Shown piece by piece: positions 1 to 11,690 of a stretch of DNA of 64,000 bases (within the stretch, counting starts at the first letter, position 1; each line of letters starts with the position of its first letter). The notes below the pieces were generated by a model. That model was not told the DNA's origin, did not search any database, and was given only the letters and a program-made list of their open reading frames with translations. Source of the DNA: Apostichopus japonicus (taxonomy: Eukaryota > Echinodermata > Holothuroidea > Aspidochirotida > Stichopodidae); contig NC_092571.1 of the NCBI RefSeq assembly GCF_037975245.1, positions 4,293,501 to 4,357,500 of the forward strand, read 5' to 3'. A program made the translations under genes and the position numbers.

Positions 1-1726
1 TATATATTTTGTTTGCATCATAGCTAAGGTCGTCGCGCTTACTTTTCGTTGGACAAACAACGCTGAATGTTATAGTTTAAATGTATAGATATACTTGCAT
101 GTAAACAGTATATACATACAGCCGTGCACTAAGCCGTTATACAAAAATGTATAGATATAAATGCACGCAAACAGTGTAAATACTTACATCCGTGCGTTCA
201 AGCTTTATACAAAAGCGCATAGATACTTTGGTTGTATCATATATAGGGTAGTTGCCCTTACTTTTTGTTGGACAGACAAAACTCTATGTTATAGTTTAAA
301 TGTATAGATATAAATGAACGTTAAACAGTGTTTACATGCATCCGGACGTTAAAGAGTTATACCAAAGCGCATAGATACTTTGGTTGAGTCATAGTTAGGG
401 TATAGTTGCGCTTACTTTTAATTAGATAGCCAAAGCTGTACGTTATATAAATACACGTTAAACAGTGTATACATACATCCGGGCATTTAGGCGTTATACC
501 AAAGCGCGATACTTTGATTGCGTCATAAATAAGGTCGTCGCGCTTACTTTTCGTTGGACAGACAAAGCTGTATGTTACAGTTTCAATGTATAGATATACA
601 TGCACGTAAACAGTGTATACATACATCCGTGCATCAAAGCGTTATTCAAAAAGGCATAGATACTTTGGTTGCGTCATAGATAGGGTAGTTGCGCTTACTT
701 TTTGTTGGATAGACAAGCTGTATGATATAGTTTTAATGTATAGATAGAAATGCACGGTAAACAGTGTATACATGCATCCGGACATTAAAGCGTTATACCA
801 AAGCGCATAGATACTTTGATTGCGTCATAGTTGGGGTAGTTGCGCTTACTTTTCGTTAGATAGACAAAGCTGTATGTTATTGTTTAAAGATATAGATATA
901 TACAAAGTATACACATTGTATACATATATCCGTGCAAAGCGCATATATATTTTGTTTGCATCATAGCTAAGGTCGTCGCGCTTACTTTTCGTTGGACAAA
1001 CAACGCTGAATGTTATAGTTTAAATGTATAGATATACTTGCATGTAAACAGTATATACATACAGCCGTGCACTAAGCCGTTATACAAAAATGTATAGATA
1101 TAAATGCACGCAAACAGTGTAAATACTTACATCCGTGCGTTCAAGCTTCATACAAAAGCGCATAGATACTTTGGTTGTATCATATATAGGGTAGTTGCCC
1201 TTACTTTTTGTTGGACAGACAAAACTCTATGTTATAGTTTAAATGTATAGATATAAATGAACGTTAAACAGTGTTTACATGCATCCGGACGTTAAAGAGT
1301 TATACCAAAGCGCATAGATACTTTGGATGTGTCATTGTTGGGGTAGTTGCGCTTACTTTTCGTTAGATAGGCAAAGCTGTATGTTATAGTTTAAAGGTAT
1401 AGATATAAATACAAAGTATACACATTGTATACATATGTCCGTGCAAAGCGCATATATATTTGTATGCGTCATAGCTTAGGTCGTCACGCTTACTTTTCGT
1501 TGGACAGACAACGCTGTGTGTTAATGTTTAAATGTATAGATATAAATGCCCGTTAACAGTGTTTACATACAGCCGTGATATAAAGCGTTATACAAAAAGG
1601 CATAGATACTTTGATTGCGTCATAGATAGGGTAGTTGCGCTTACTTTTTGTTGGATAGACAACGCTGTATGTTATAGTAAAAATGTATAGATATACATGC
1701 ACGGTAAACAGTGAATATAGTAAACA

Positions 1727-1728
<2 letters not shown>
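1..1728. repeat. ~145-bp tandem repeat array with 943-bp duplication
   Basis: About a dozen diverged units of roughly 138-153 bp. Each carries the landmarks catagatactttg, a block like tagttgcgcttac, ggacagacaa, gttatagtttaaatgtatag and acagtgtatacatacatcc. Unit starts lie near 219, 370, 508, 653, 806 and 945. On top of this, bases 1 to about 380 recur almost unchanged at 944 to about 1325 (offset 943), so a block of six to seven units was itself duplicated. The same family occurs at 41.40-42.03 kb and 42.81-42.89 kb. No coding capacity is credible here. Confidence 0.9.

Positions 1729-1729
<1 letters not shown>

Positions 1730-1768
<39 letters not shown>
1730..1768. repeat. (TA)n microsatellite
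   Basis: A pure TA run joins the tandem array directly to the L1-like LINE remnant that follows. Open frames reading through it (repeated IY) are artefacts. Confidence 0.97.
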
Positions 1769-1770
<2 letters not shown>

Positions 1771-3945
1771 GCGGGCGACAGACGCGTCCCATCTGTGCGC
1801 GATACTGATGGGACCGTGGTTAGCGACCCTCAAGGCATTGCCTGGGCATAGTCTGGGCATGGTAACTTTGCTGCCCAAGTCCGGGGACCCCTTGGATCCT
1901 CGTAATAAGCGCCCGATTACCTTGTTAAATGTGGACAACAAGTTGCTGGCTAAGGTTTGTGCAACCGTCTTGCACTGGCTATGCCGCATCTTGTGGGTGA
2001 TCTCCAGACTTGTGCAGTGAAGGGTCATTGCATCCAACAGAACTTGTGATTGGTGCGCGACTTGACTGACTTTATTATTGAGCGTGATCTGCCATGTGCA
2101 TTTGTCTCTCTTAACCAGCAGAAGGCCTTTGACGCGGTGTTTTAATGAATGTATTGGAGACGTTTCAGTTGCACCCAAATTTTCGTTAATGGATTTCTGT
2201 TTTGTATCAGGAAAGTTTAAGTTCTGTGATTGTAAATGGGTTTGTTCAGAGGATTTTAACGTAGATATGGGGTGCGCCAGGGGTGCCCTCTGTCTCCATT
2301 ACTTTGTGTTTTGTTTAGCGAGTCTCTCTCCCGTCTTTCGTTGTTCCAGGGGGTGTCAAAGTGAAATACGTTCAATATGCAGATGACGTCACGTGTTTGG
2401 TTTCGAATCTGGGCTCCTTTCGTGCCCTCTCGGAGGATTTATATATCTTTGAGAGAGCTACCGGGCCTAAGTTGAATCCGAACAAGACAAAGGGCCTTCG
2501 CCTTGGGAGCTGGAGATACAGAGACTTACCAGTGGGTGGATCGTGGTCGGATCAGAATATCAAAATTAATGGTATGGTTCGGCTACGGGGCACCTTGTGA
2601 TGTCACCTGGAACGAGAGGGCTGAGGTATTTGAGAGCAGACTCAAAACCTTGGCAACCGCTGGCTTTCGATCTTGGGTAAAGTCATTGTTATGAATCGTT
2701 TCGTTTCGCCCATCTTGTGGTACCCGGGCGCGGTGTACCCAATTCCGCGTCGCGTCCTGGTGCGGTTGGAGAGAGCGCCATTTTCATTCTTTGGTCGGGT
2801 GGCACAGAGCTTATTTAAGCAATTGTTTGTAGTGGTAACTGACCCAGGGTTGCCTTGTCCAGATTTTGTACGATTTTGGGGCATGTTGCACTTGCGTCGA
2901 TGGGTCCGTCGCTGTTTAGCAACAGAGAACCACATAGTAGTATTCCGAGCAGGGTGGTGCGTGTCATTTGTTCCGCTCTTTTTGAGTTACCCCATGTTGA
3001 CCTGTCACGGCCGGCCCTTGTACACAGTTCATTGCGGGAAAGGGCCTTAAATGCATTATTAGTACAGGGACGTCATCCTGCCAAAGTATGGCGTTCGGTG
3101 CATTCAAGGCTGAATAATTGCAGGCATTGTTTCTTTGTTTCAAGATTTGTGGGAGAGGTTTCAGACCTGGACCGACCGTGTAACGGGAGACCGTTCATGG
3201 TCGGTAGGACAGGGCTTTGTTTTATATGGGGTAGATCCTCCAGTTTGTTCTGTTGCTGTGTTACACCGTATTATTTGTGTTTTTTTTTCTATTTTGAAAA
3301 TTACTTATTTAGAGGAATAGATGTCATATAGTTTTTAGGGGAATATTTGCTTGTTGGCAGGCTGTCCTGGAGGCGGTGAAGTCTGACATTCGCTATCAGG
3401 TTGCAGGCGATTTTCGCCGTTTATCTGGGGCTGCCTTTTTTGGACGCTGATGTGCTGGGGAGGGATGTTTTGTTTTGCTGCGTACTGGTCGTCCTTTTTT
3501 AGTTTGTTGAATGTTCCAGTGGGTGGTGGTGGGGGGGTCTTTCTCTGCTGGTCGGAGGGCGTACTTACTCTTTCTTTCGGCTCGCTTGACTTGAGGTTTC
3601 TTTGTCAGAGTGGGCTGGTTTGGTAGTGCCGTTTGGCCGTGTCGTTTAGATCCCCGCAGCGCGGGTCACGTAAAATGTAGTCCTGAAATAGCCTTGAAAG
3701 CATTGCACGTTTGTTTTTTTGACTGTGACATTGTTTTTCGGCTATGGGAGTGGCTTCAAGCTTATTTTCGGAAGGAATTACTGGTCATCGTTTATGGTCG
3801 AGGCATAGATTTTTATTATACGTTGTTGATCCCGCGAATTATCCCGGGGGTGTTTTGGGTATTCTGTTGTATGTATCCTGTCAGGGGGTCTATCAAAATA
3901 ACACTCTTAGTTGTACTACTTAAGGAATCTCTACTTATGTAACTG
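1769..3945 (+). pseudogene. Decayed L1-like LINE reverse transcriptase, copy 1
   Basis: Reverse transcriptase of a non-LTR retrotransposon, broken into several frames. In order: an RT block reading MVTLLPKSGDP then NKRPITLLNVDNKLLAK (1860-1965); a following block in another frame with VGDLQTC and QQKAFDAVF (about 1990-2145); VLYQESLSSVIVNGF (about 2195-2255); the catalytic motif YADD at 2376-2387; and a thumb-like region with GLRLGSWRYRDLPVGGSW (about 2490-2545). Further on come NRFVSPILWYP and FWGMLHLRRWV. At about 3670-3780 lies the Cys/His-type tail seen at the end of L1/Tx1-group proteins (CSPEIALKALHVC then DCDIVFRLWEW). Multiple frameshifts and stops make it inactive. The L1/Tx1 placement rests on remembered motif style. 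Copy 2 lies at 30.13-31.3 kb. Confidence 0.82.
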
Positions 3946-4161
3946 CAGTACCGTATCTCATTTGCATAAATGTGTGTGTAACAATAGACTTAATACTAGT
4001 AGTCGTACCTTTAAATTCCTTGAGCGGTTTTTGGAATGTTGCCTCTGTGGAAAATTAGGCATAGAGATTCTCACTTCGCTCACTGACGTCCTGCTGTAGA
4101 GATTGGGAGACGATTTGGTCGGGGACCAGCACAGTGAAAAAATAATAATTTTTGAAAGTGA

Positions 4162-4229
4162 AGTCAACGTATTGTGAAATTCAACGTATTTTGAAAGTCA
4201 ACGTATTGTGAAAGTCAACGTAATTGCGT
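4162..4229. repeat. 17-bp tandem repeat, four units
   Basis: The core agtcaacgtattgtgaa recurs at 4162, 4179, 4196 and 4213, each start exactly 17 bases after the last, with one or two substitutions per unit. Confidence 0.9.
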
Positions 4230-4404
4230 GAACCAGGTTTTGGATTGGAGCCGTGACCTGGTGGTAGCTTGTGACCTGAGAATTAGGTCAGACATTGGCT
4301 GAGAGGTGACATGCGATGTTCCTTTCGACTGCTTGAGAGGCAGAGATAGAGTCTTTATCCTGGAACTGGAGAGAAAGCCGTGTCGAGCCTAACCTGCATT
4401 ATTC

Positions 4405-4434
4405 GTATTATTATTATTATTATTATTATTATTC
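4405..4434. repeat. (ATT)n microsatellite
   Basis: About nine consecutive ATT units. Confidence 0.95.
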
Positions 4435-4689
4435 ATTTGTATTTCTAAGTTTTATTGTAGGAGGCCTCAAGTAACTTATGGTTTCATATAATAAAGTAAA
4501 TTTTTGTGTTTAAACCTCGTATCGCTTCTTTTATCGAGTCTATGTGTCAGACCTGCACCTGTTCCAAGGACCTTGTTTAGGGGTACCTTGTGACATATCC
4601 CTTTTAACTTAAGAAACATGTATGGCTCAATATATGTCATGCAGTGTTTCATGGGAGGGTCGATCCGTTGGAGCTGGTTCTTGTAGCGT

Positions 4690-5470
4690 TGAAAAGTGAC
4701 CTCAGGATCCAAATCAAGGACGATATTAACGCTTTTCGAGACCTGTTTTCTCGGGCCGCTGGTGTTCAAGATTAGGGGAATGGTAGGCCTACGGGCCGGC
4801 CGACCGTTTGCACTTTTGTGGAGGTTTCATATTGAGTTCGCTGTTAGGGGTTGTAGGGTTCAAGTGGGTGTGTGTGGTAATTTTGTGTTGCTGAGTTTGG
4901 TTGGGACCGTTAGGGTTTGGTTTTGAGCGCCTTTTAGACGGTGACGTTTTGGATTCCGCTAGATAATTAGCATACAAGCTCCGATGAGGACTGCTTTAAC
5001 TCCCGGGTACTCGCATTCCGACTTCAGAAGCAGTCTTAATATATATAACGGTTATTTTTATATGAATACAACAGCTTTCATATCTCGGCATATCTTGTCA
5101 CGTAAAACACGTACTTTTGAATTGCTAGCTGGAATGTGTTGAAAAGACTCCCTATACAAAGAAAATCTCTGTTTATCTGAGACAGCTGTCAATCACTTAA
5201 CTGATTAATAAGAGCAGAATAACATAGCTGCTTTTTTCTTTCTTGAGCATTGTTACACCTTGTAGGATTCAGAAACAATCAACAAATGAAGTGGACTCAT
5301 CCATGAATTAAAGCAACTCTTCGACTTGTTTGCCTGTATGTAGGAAAAACAGAAGAGAAATTACACTTCCGGGTTTTACTTTCACAATTCAAAGCAACAT
5401 CTGTTTCCATAAGTTGGAATTAAATTTTCTCACGAATGTCATTTATAAAGAGTCTTTATAATAACTTTAA
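4690..5470 (+). repeat. LINE-associated 3' tail repeat, copy 1
   Basis: This block recurs at 6185-6733 and in part at 31.32-32.01 kb. Shared landmarks are gatccaaatcaagg, cttttcgagacctgttttc, agggtttggttttgagcg, gctccgatgaggactgc, ctggaatgtgttgaaaag and gtcaatcacttaactgat. Near 31.3 kb the block directly follows the L1-like RT, so it is read as that family's 3' untranslated region. The internal short open frames are not shared between copies. Confidence 0.7.
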
Positions 5471-6184
5471 TTAGAAGTGTTAACAACTTAATCAGTTATG
5501 AATAATCGACGTAAGATTCCACAATGTGACGTTGCAGTGTAGACACCTATACCTCGTGAATCACGACTAAGTTAACCATTCTTCCAGCTGAAGTATTAAG
5601 CAAAAAGTATTAATATTAGTTCTCTCAGTAGAACACTTTAGAATCATTGCTAGAGATTCTAGATAGAATTCCTGTTTATGTTAGAAATCAATATCATATT
5701 TATCTAGTGTTTGACGTTCCAAAAAAAAACGAGATTAGAACACACAGAAGCATCCGTTATCTAATGTATTTCAACAAAGATTGTTAAATCACTTTATGCG
5801 TAAATTTATCTAATACTTGAGTCTGTGAAGGTAAAAACATTGAACTTACTGCAACGTTGTAACACAAGACAAGATTGGCATTACAATACTTTACAATGTA
5901 AAAGCTCGACCTCCTTGTAGTAATTGTAGTGTAGAGATACGCATTGATGGTTTCCGTCATCGGTAAATGTATACTCAAAATTGTGATTCGATCAAGGCGG
6001 TTCATCATTAATTTATATAATATAGTACTCGAGGACCCGCGCCACTTTAAAGTAGCTCGCCATGTAGGACTTTGTCATGTCGAAAATTATCCATGCTGGT
6101 TGAGTTTCAATATAATAATAGTACAATACAGAGGGTTTTACTCCAATAAGGTGAGAGTAACCTACGGATCAACTGCCAACAAGT
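5471..6184. other. No feature recognised
   Basis: AT-rich sequence between two copies of the LINE 3' tail. Two open frames of 74-80 codons overlap on opposite strands and show no domain, signal peptide or splice context. Confidence 0.5.
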
Positions 6185-6733
6185 GACCTACGGATCCAAA
6201 TCAAGGCCAATATTATCGCTTTTCGAGACCTGTTTTCTCGGGCCGCTTGTACTCACGATTGAGTACAAGGCTACGGGCGTGCCGACCCATTTGCACTTTT
6301 GAAAAAGGTAACCTATTTAGCTCAGTGTCGGGGGTTGGGGGATTAGGTGGGTGTGTGTGGTAATTTATGCTGCTGATTTTAGTTACAATACGATTAGGGT
6401 TTGGTTTTGAGCGCCTTTTAGACGGTGACGATTTCGATTCCGCTAGACAGTTTCACATGAAAGCTCCGATGAGGACTGCTTTGATTCCCAGGTTCTGGCA
6501 CTCCGACTTAAGAAGCAGTCTTTATATAGATATGATTGTTTTCACATGAATAAAACAGCTTTCATTTCTCGACATATCTTGTCACGTAAAACATGTAGTT
6601 TTTACATGCTTGCTTGCTAGCTGGAATGTGTTGAAAGAATCCATATACAGAGAAAATATATGTTTATCCGAGAAAGCTGTCAATCACTTAACTGATAAAT
6701 GAAAGCAGAATAAGATAGTGTGCTTGTTTCCTT
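6185..6733 (+). repeat. LINE-associated 3' tail repeat, copy 2
   Basis: Closely matches 4690-5240, including gatccaaatcaagg near 6194 and cacgtaaaacatgtag near 6585. It ends abruptly at 6734, where the unit shared with 27.58 kb begins. That junction marks an insertion or duplication breakpoint. Confidence 0.75.
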
Positions 6734-7486
6734 CGTGATCGATTAATACACAAATAACAAGCATTCTGCTTGCTTTTGTTTTGTTACATATGATTTCATT
6801 GATCTGAAATTCACAGGTCATATTTCATAATTTTTACCAGGAATGCAACGTTTTTTTTTCTCCAAGTTCTACGCACTGTGTTTCGTCCATTGCAAGATAG
6901 TAAAAGAGACTAATAAATATAATGACTGAACTTGCTTCGTAATGAGTTATTTGACATTTAGGAAACCTCGACTTTAAGCCAGGTAAAATAATTTACACAG
7001 AATTGTTTCGGATGACTTCATTATCACATTGCCATAACAGGGGTTTAAAATGGGAGGGGACTTCGGGAGGGGAAATGGGAGGGAGAGGTATATTTCTGTT
7101 TTTAAAGTAAGAATGAACAAACATAATGGTCGAATTTTAGTATCATATACCTCGATCATCACGATTTAGTAACTTGGAGAACAAACAAATCGATGAAACA
7201 CATAAAACGTTTATCACTCGCAATGCAACATATTGTAAGTGATCTCCAGACTTGTTCCGTTAGAGGGTATTGTATCCGGCAAAATGTTTGGTCAATGAGT
7301 CACTCGACTGAATCTGTCATAGAACTTGGTTTGTTGTGTGGGTTGGTCTCTGTCACCAAGACGACGCTCAATGAAGCTGAACAAGGTGGTTGTATGTTTT
7401 AGCCCATTTATTCACACGCGTGGTTTGAACAAGACCACGCGTGTGAATAAATGGGCTAAAACATACAACCACCTTGTTCAGCTTCA
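6734..7486 (+). repeat. Chimeric LINE/BEL unit, copy A left part
   Basis: Nearly identical to 27579-28343 in the same orientation, with small indels such as about 14 extra bases in copy B after gaatgcaac. Its middle (about 6998-7192) also occurs inverted at 24777-24978. In order it holds non-coding DNA with a G-rich patch, a reverse transcriptase scrap, and the left arm of a large palindrome. Confidence 0.85.
7226..7345 (+). pseudogene. Scrap of L1-like LINE reverse transcriptase
   Basis: One frame reads SDLQTCSVRGYCIRQNV. This matches the VGDLQTCAVKGHCIQQN block of the LINE copy at about 1990-2050, so about 100 bp of RT sequence is embedded in the chimeric unit. It is not functional. The same scrap is in copy B near 28083-28195. 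Confidence 0.7.
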
Positions 7487-7508
7487 TTGATCGTTGTCTT
7501 GGTGACAG
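7350..7508. repeat. Large near-perfect palindrome (75-bp arms)
   Basis: The left arm (about 7350-7424) runs from ctctgtcaccaagacg to cacacgcgtggt. The right arm (about 7434-7508) is its reverse complement with only a few changes. The spacer is the 9-base ttgaacaag. The right arm continues without a break into the antisense BEL-like gag. Confidence 0.92.
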
Positions 7509-8143
7509 TGAAAAAATCGTTACCGGGGATCTCTTGTTTACCAAACCTTAACTCGCGTATTAAACGCTCTGTGACTAGGTGCGAGTTCCCAAACCGGTTT
7601 TCTAATATGGACCTAGCTTTAGCATAACCGCTACTACCTCCAACTAACTGGCAACTCCTAATGGCCTCTTTAGCAGAGCCCGATGTATACTGCATTAACC
7701 TATAGACAACTTTAAATCGTTGTCGTCACATACCTTATCAACATTGGCCTCGAAAGCCCTGATGAATTGATGATAATATAATGAGTTGCCATGAAATATT
7801 TGCAGCTCTACCTTAGGTAAATTCAATAAATGTAGAAATTCTTTACGAGATAAATCTGCATTTGGATTATCCTTAAGGGATTGATCCTCACGTTTTACTT
7901 CAGAAGAATTCAATGCATCTTTAACTAGATTTAAAGCGGAAATGTAATCTTTCTGCTTGTCACAGAAAAAGTCGTCGCTCTCGTCAACATCCTCCTCATC
8001 AGTAAGCGTCTCGTGGTACTTGTCGTGGGCCAACGTAAACACTTTGAAAAGATCTTTCAATAAAATTACATGACTGTTAATGTCCACGTTACCTTCCTCG
8101 ATATACTGCCTGACACGATTAATCTGCGTCGTAACAGCCCTCT
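7426..8143 (-). pseudogene. BEL/Pao-type gag fragment, copy A (frameshifted)
   Basis: Minus-strand remnant of a Gag-like protein of a BEL/Pao LTR retrotransposon. The stretch LPKVELQIFHGN, followed by FIRAFEANVDKV, is the signature of the DUF1759 region that accompanies Pao proteins. SGSAKEAI and ENRFGNSHLV follow, as expected for that family. Compared with copy B (28567-29286), a 2-base TA insertion near 7700 shifts the frame after DDNDLKLS, giving an early stop. The rest (MQYTSGSAKEAI...) is open in another frame. No protease, RT or integrase follows. It stops at the same point as copy B (GGCMF then stop), within the palindrome. The upstream leader differs from copy B beyond about 8143. Confidence 0.85.
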
Positions 8144-9822
8144 CCTGGGTTCTCTCCTGGGTGACTTCTCTTTAAAAGTGTTTTGTTTGCAAGACGCTTT
8201 TCCAGGTTAAAGTGATAGCGTCTTGTCGATCCGACGAGGGGTGTACACACATTAAAAAACTAAAAAAACAACTTTTAACAGCCCTACCAACGGAGAAATA
8301 ATCCAAACCATGATACCAAAAATATAATTCAAGCACGAGATAGAATTTAAGTAATGGGTATGAAATGTATTCGATTCGATACAAACAATTTCGCTATAAG
8401 TTTTCTTCATAATTTGAGCTTTTCAGCATAATTTGAACGGTAAATATCAAGCATTGAAATATGGTACGATATAACATGGTTTACAATATAACTACATGTC
8501 ATCTCATAAAGCTGTTATAAACAGTTCAACGTGTTTTATGACTGTTATCTATCTTCTGGTGGTCCGGTCTGTTACAGAATCTTACTACGCCGATTTCTCC
8601 GGTATTGTCCCCTGCATGTCACCCCTCCCTGTGCTTGTAAATCAATTGTTGTGCCACCACAACCATGCAACGTTGAAAAAAAAAACAGATATCAGAGTAC
8701 AAACTATCTTATCTGCCTTTGGAATTGTAATTTGTAATGGACATTAAGTCCAACTGTCCCTGAGTAGCAACACAAACAACCGTTGCATTGTCTCCACACG
8801 AGGTACATGTTAACTTTATCAATGAGGGAATACTTTTGATCAAAGTTACACTCATAACGTTCAAGTCTATACCTGGATATGCGTCTAGAATTGAACATTT
8901 TTATTCTGAACTAAAGAAGGACTTTTCATTTCACAGACGAGTATTGAAGGATGATAATAAATGGTAAACAGATGATAAGTATGCTGTAAAAGGAGAAGAT
9001 CATTCCCGGAAAAGTAATTACGAAACAGATGATGGTAGGTTCCAACATCTCCTTCTTGAAGGTTTAGAATTTAAAACCAAAATCATATAAGTACGATGGA
9101 TAATCTCCGTGTGAGTATTCTACTTGAACTAGATTTTCGATATAACTGACTAAGCGCAGAATTGAAACTTTATAACAATATATATAAAGCCTACTTTTAA
9201 TATAAGAAATCCAATTATTCATTTAACGAAGAGCTTTGCATAATTACCACAAAAAGAACAACTATTTTTACAGCTATATAGCAATAGGCTGACAAACAAT
9301 GCAAGATCAGATAACACGCATTGAACAAAAACATATTTCAAATTAATGACTTGAATATTTAAAACTTCCTTTGGCTTAATGGTTTTCACACAAAAGGAAT
9401 CATTAGCGTAATAATAATAACCCTCATTCATTTACCAAACAGTTGGTTGCTTAACAAACCATTATTTACATCATTTCTTTTTCGTTTTTGTTAAATTTCG
9501 AAGAAATTGTTATATGCACCAAGTTTTGCTATGGGAAAAATTAATTTTCAGATATGAGTCGTATATGTGAACTAACATTATTGCATAAACTGAAATAGAA
9601 AAAAAAGACTACATGTAAAGTCCCCATAATTGAGTTTCGTTTCGTTTATTTCTGCCATTATATCACAAAGATGTACATTCGTTAATACATAGTTATGGCA
9701 ATGAGGCAGCGGGACTAGAAGTACAGTAATTCCATGTGCTGTGAACGTAAGTACACATATGACATATATTAGAGAAACCAGAAAAATGAGATGTGACTCA
9801 ATATTGACAAATGATGTGTATT

Positions 9823-9825
<3 letters not shown>
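8144..9825. other. No gene recognised
   Basis: AT-rich DNA. Short open frames (60-83 codons) at 8.17-8.9 kb and 9.2-9.4 kb show no domain or splice context. Confidence 0.5.
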
Positions 9826-9878
<53 letters not shown>

Positions 9879-9924
9879 CAATATATATATATATATATAT
9901 CAATATATAAATATATATATATAT

Positions 9925-9959
<35 letters not shown>

Positions 9960-9966
9960 TATATAT
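9826..9966. repeat. (TA)n microsatellite, interrupted
   Basis: About 140 bp of TA, interrupted by gta, caa and aaa steps. Frames reading IYIYIY through it are artefacts. Confidence 0.97.
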
Positions 9967-10210
9967 AACCCTAAAGTGTACAGTACCAGGACACCGTCAA
10001 AAAACCCACCTTGGATGGACTTTCCATTTAAAGCCACATATAAGTCTTAATGCAAATGCGTCGTAAAGGCTAAATTCACCGCAGACTGGAGGGACTGATA
10101 GCAGTGCATTCAACTTGGATCGCATCTTTCATGCATCTCATTGACAGATATATCAGAAAAGCGATAGTAACTGTGTCTTCTTTACGTACTTCAAACAATT
10201 TTTAGTACGA

Positions 10211-10238
10211 TAGAGGGACACTTGCATATGTCCCTCTA
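10211..10238. repeat. Small perfect palindrome
   Basis: atagagggaca and its exact reverse complement tgtccctctat are separated by 8 bases. A similar structure lies at 21979. Confidence 0.85.
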
Positions 10239-11580
10239 TTCACAGTTAAGAGTACAGTACATATGTTCACATAATGTGTGCATTTATACAACTCTCCGAT
10301 CGGTATACGGTTTAAGTGTGTGTGTCATTCATTCATTGCATGTCATAGGAAAGAATCTTATATTAAAAAGTTGACTGCTTTATCGGCAATTTTAAGCAAT
10401 AAATTTGCTCAAAATATAACCAGCTAATGTAGAACTTTTAATTGTCAGTATACACATTTTATTAGATTATAACAACACTATTTTCCAATGTTACGGTGTG
10501 ACAAAAACCCAAATTATGGTAAAGATTTCTTGATTAGAGTTCGACCTATTAAATGATAATCAGCTTTACCGAGTACCGATTAGTTTCTGTGACAATCGGG
10601 CCGATGCCTATTACCTTTAGTGGATAAGCAGTTTTATTTTAATATTTTATTGAAAAAGATAACACAATCCCGAACGTTTGCTTCAAGTTTTGCCATATGC
10701 AAGGAAAACCTTCCGATGGAACGTTGTTTAAACGATCATACACAGTAAGTCAATGGCGCTTCTCTATTGACATTACTACACGTGGGAAAACCGCACATTA
10801 AAGTCCCATTGACGTTGTCGTTGGAAATCAGACATGCTTTAGTCGGTGAGTATAATTACTGCAAAGGTGATATTTTAGCACGTATAGTACATTAGGTCAG
10901 GGGAAAAAAGTTGCTTCGGGTTTTTCGCAAAAATATGCGTAAGAATATTTGCCTAATCAGTGATTAGTAATCACAAATGGCAATGCAGTAGAACTACCGA
11001 GGACTGTCGCCAAACATTTCTAGGGAATTTTAGGAGTATTTGGCACCTTGATTGCATAATTTTATGGCATTTGTAGAAAATTGGGCGTATTTTCAAACTA
11101 AACAGTTATTAAGCTGCACATGTTCTCTAGTCAGACTAGCCTAATGTAGGCCTACGTAGAACTCACAATGAACAAAGCGTAATGTCACGCTCACTTTCCA
11201 GTTTCACCTGCGGTGAAATGGCCAAAGTGGTTTAAAAGTATATTGATTTGGTTTTACATTTACTCGAAACAAATAATCATTCATATCAATCGTTAAACCT
11301 GATAACAGGAGGTTTCGTTAGATGCAAGAAACGAAGTGAAAAAAATAATAATGACGTCGTCCCTCTAAGCTTATCACGAGTATACTGTACGATGTTAACT
11401 GCTAAAACTGGATATTATATCGAACAGCATTAGTACAAACTCGTGTGAGGGACTTGCGATACCGCTTCACGGTAGATTAGCGCACCTTCCCCGGCTATGA
11501 ATAGCGCTGAATCGAACTTCTCCCGTTGTAGTTGTGGTGAATCAAAAACGCGTAAAAATACAATCCTTGATGTGGAACTT

Positions 11581-11690
11581 AATAATCGGTTCCAAATAAT
11601 CGGTAGCGCAATGGATTTTGCCGATGCCGGTTACCGATTGTCTGATAATCGGCCCGATGCCGATTATCTAACCTATTATCGGACGAACAC
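11581..11690. repeat. Short atcgg-rich degenerate repeat patch
   Basis: Five or more variants of taatcgg/gccgatgccgatta occur within 110 bp, some in inverted orientation. A weaker related patch lies at about 10550-10620. It looks like the end of a DNA transposon-derived repeat; the family is not identified. Confidence 0.5.

Larger units (their letters stand above)
3946..4690. other. Non-coding segment between LINE body and its 3' tail
   Basis: This stretch separates the LINE C-terminal remnant from sequence that, in the copy at 31.3 kb, follows the RT directly. It may therefore be a later insertion, possibly an LTR or other non-autonomous element. It contains a 17-bp tandem repeat and an (ATT)n run. 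No terminal repeats or target duplication could be fixed. A minus-strand open frame of about 97 codons here has no recognisable domain. Confidence 0.4.

Noticed and set aside
1-1728. CRISPR array
   Set aside because: Repeats are long, contiguous and diverged without unique spacers, in eukaryotic DNA; ordinary tandem satellite.
1553-2178. Long open frames through TA repeats at 1.6-2.2, 9.7-10.05, 35.2-35.7 and 49.35-49.55 kb
   Set aside because: They consist of IY repeats from (TA)n or are the antisense of LINE sequence; no protein signal.
4476-4769. 97-codon minus-strand frame
   Set aside because: Overlaps the LINE tail repeat and is not preserved in its other copies.
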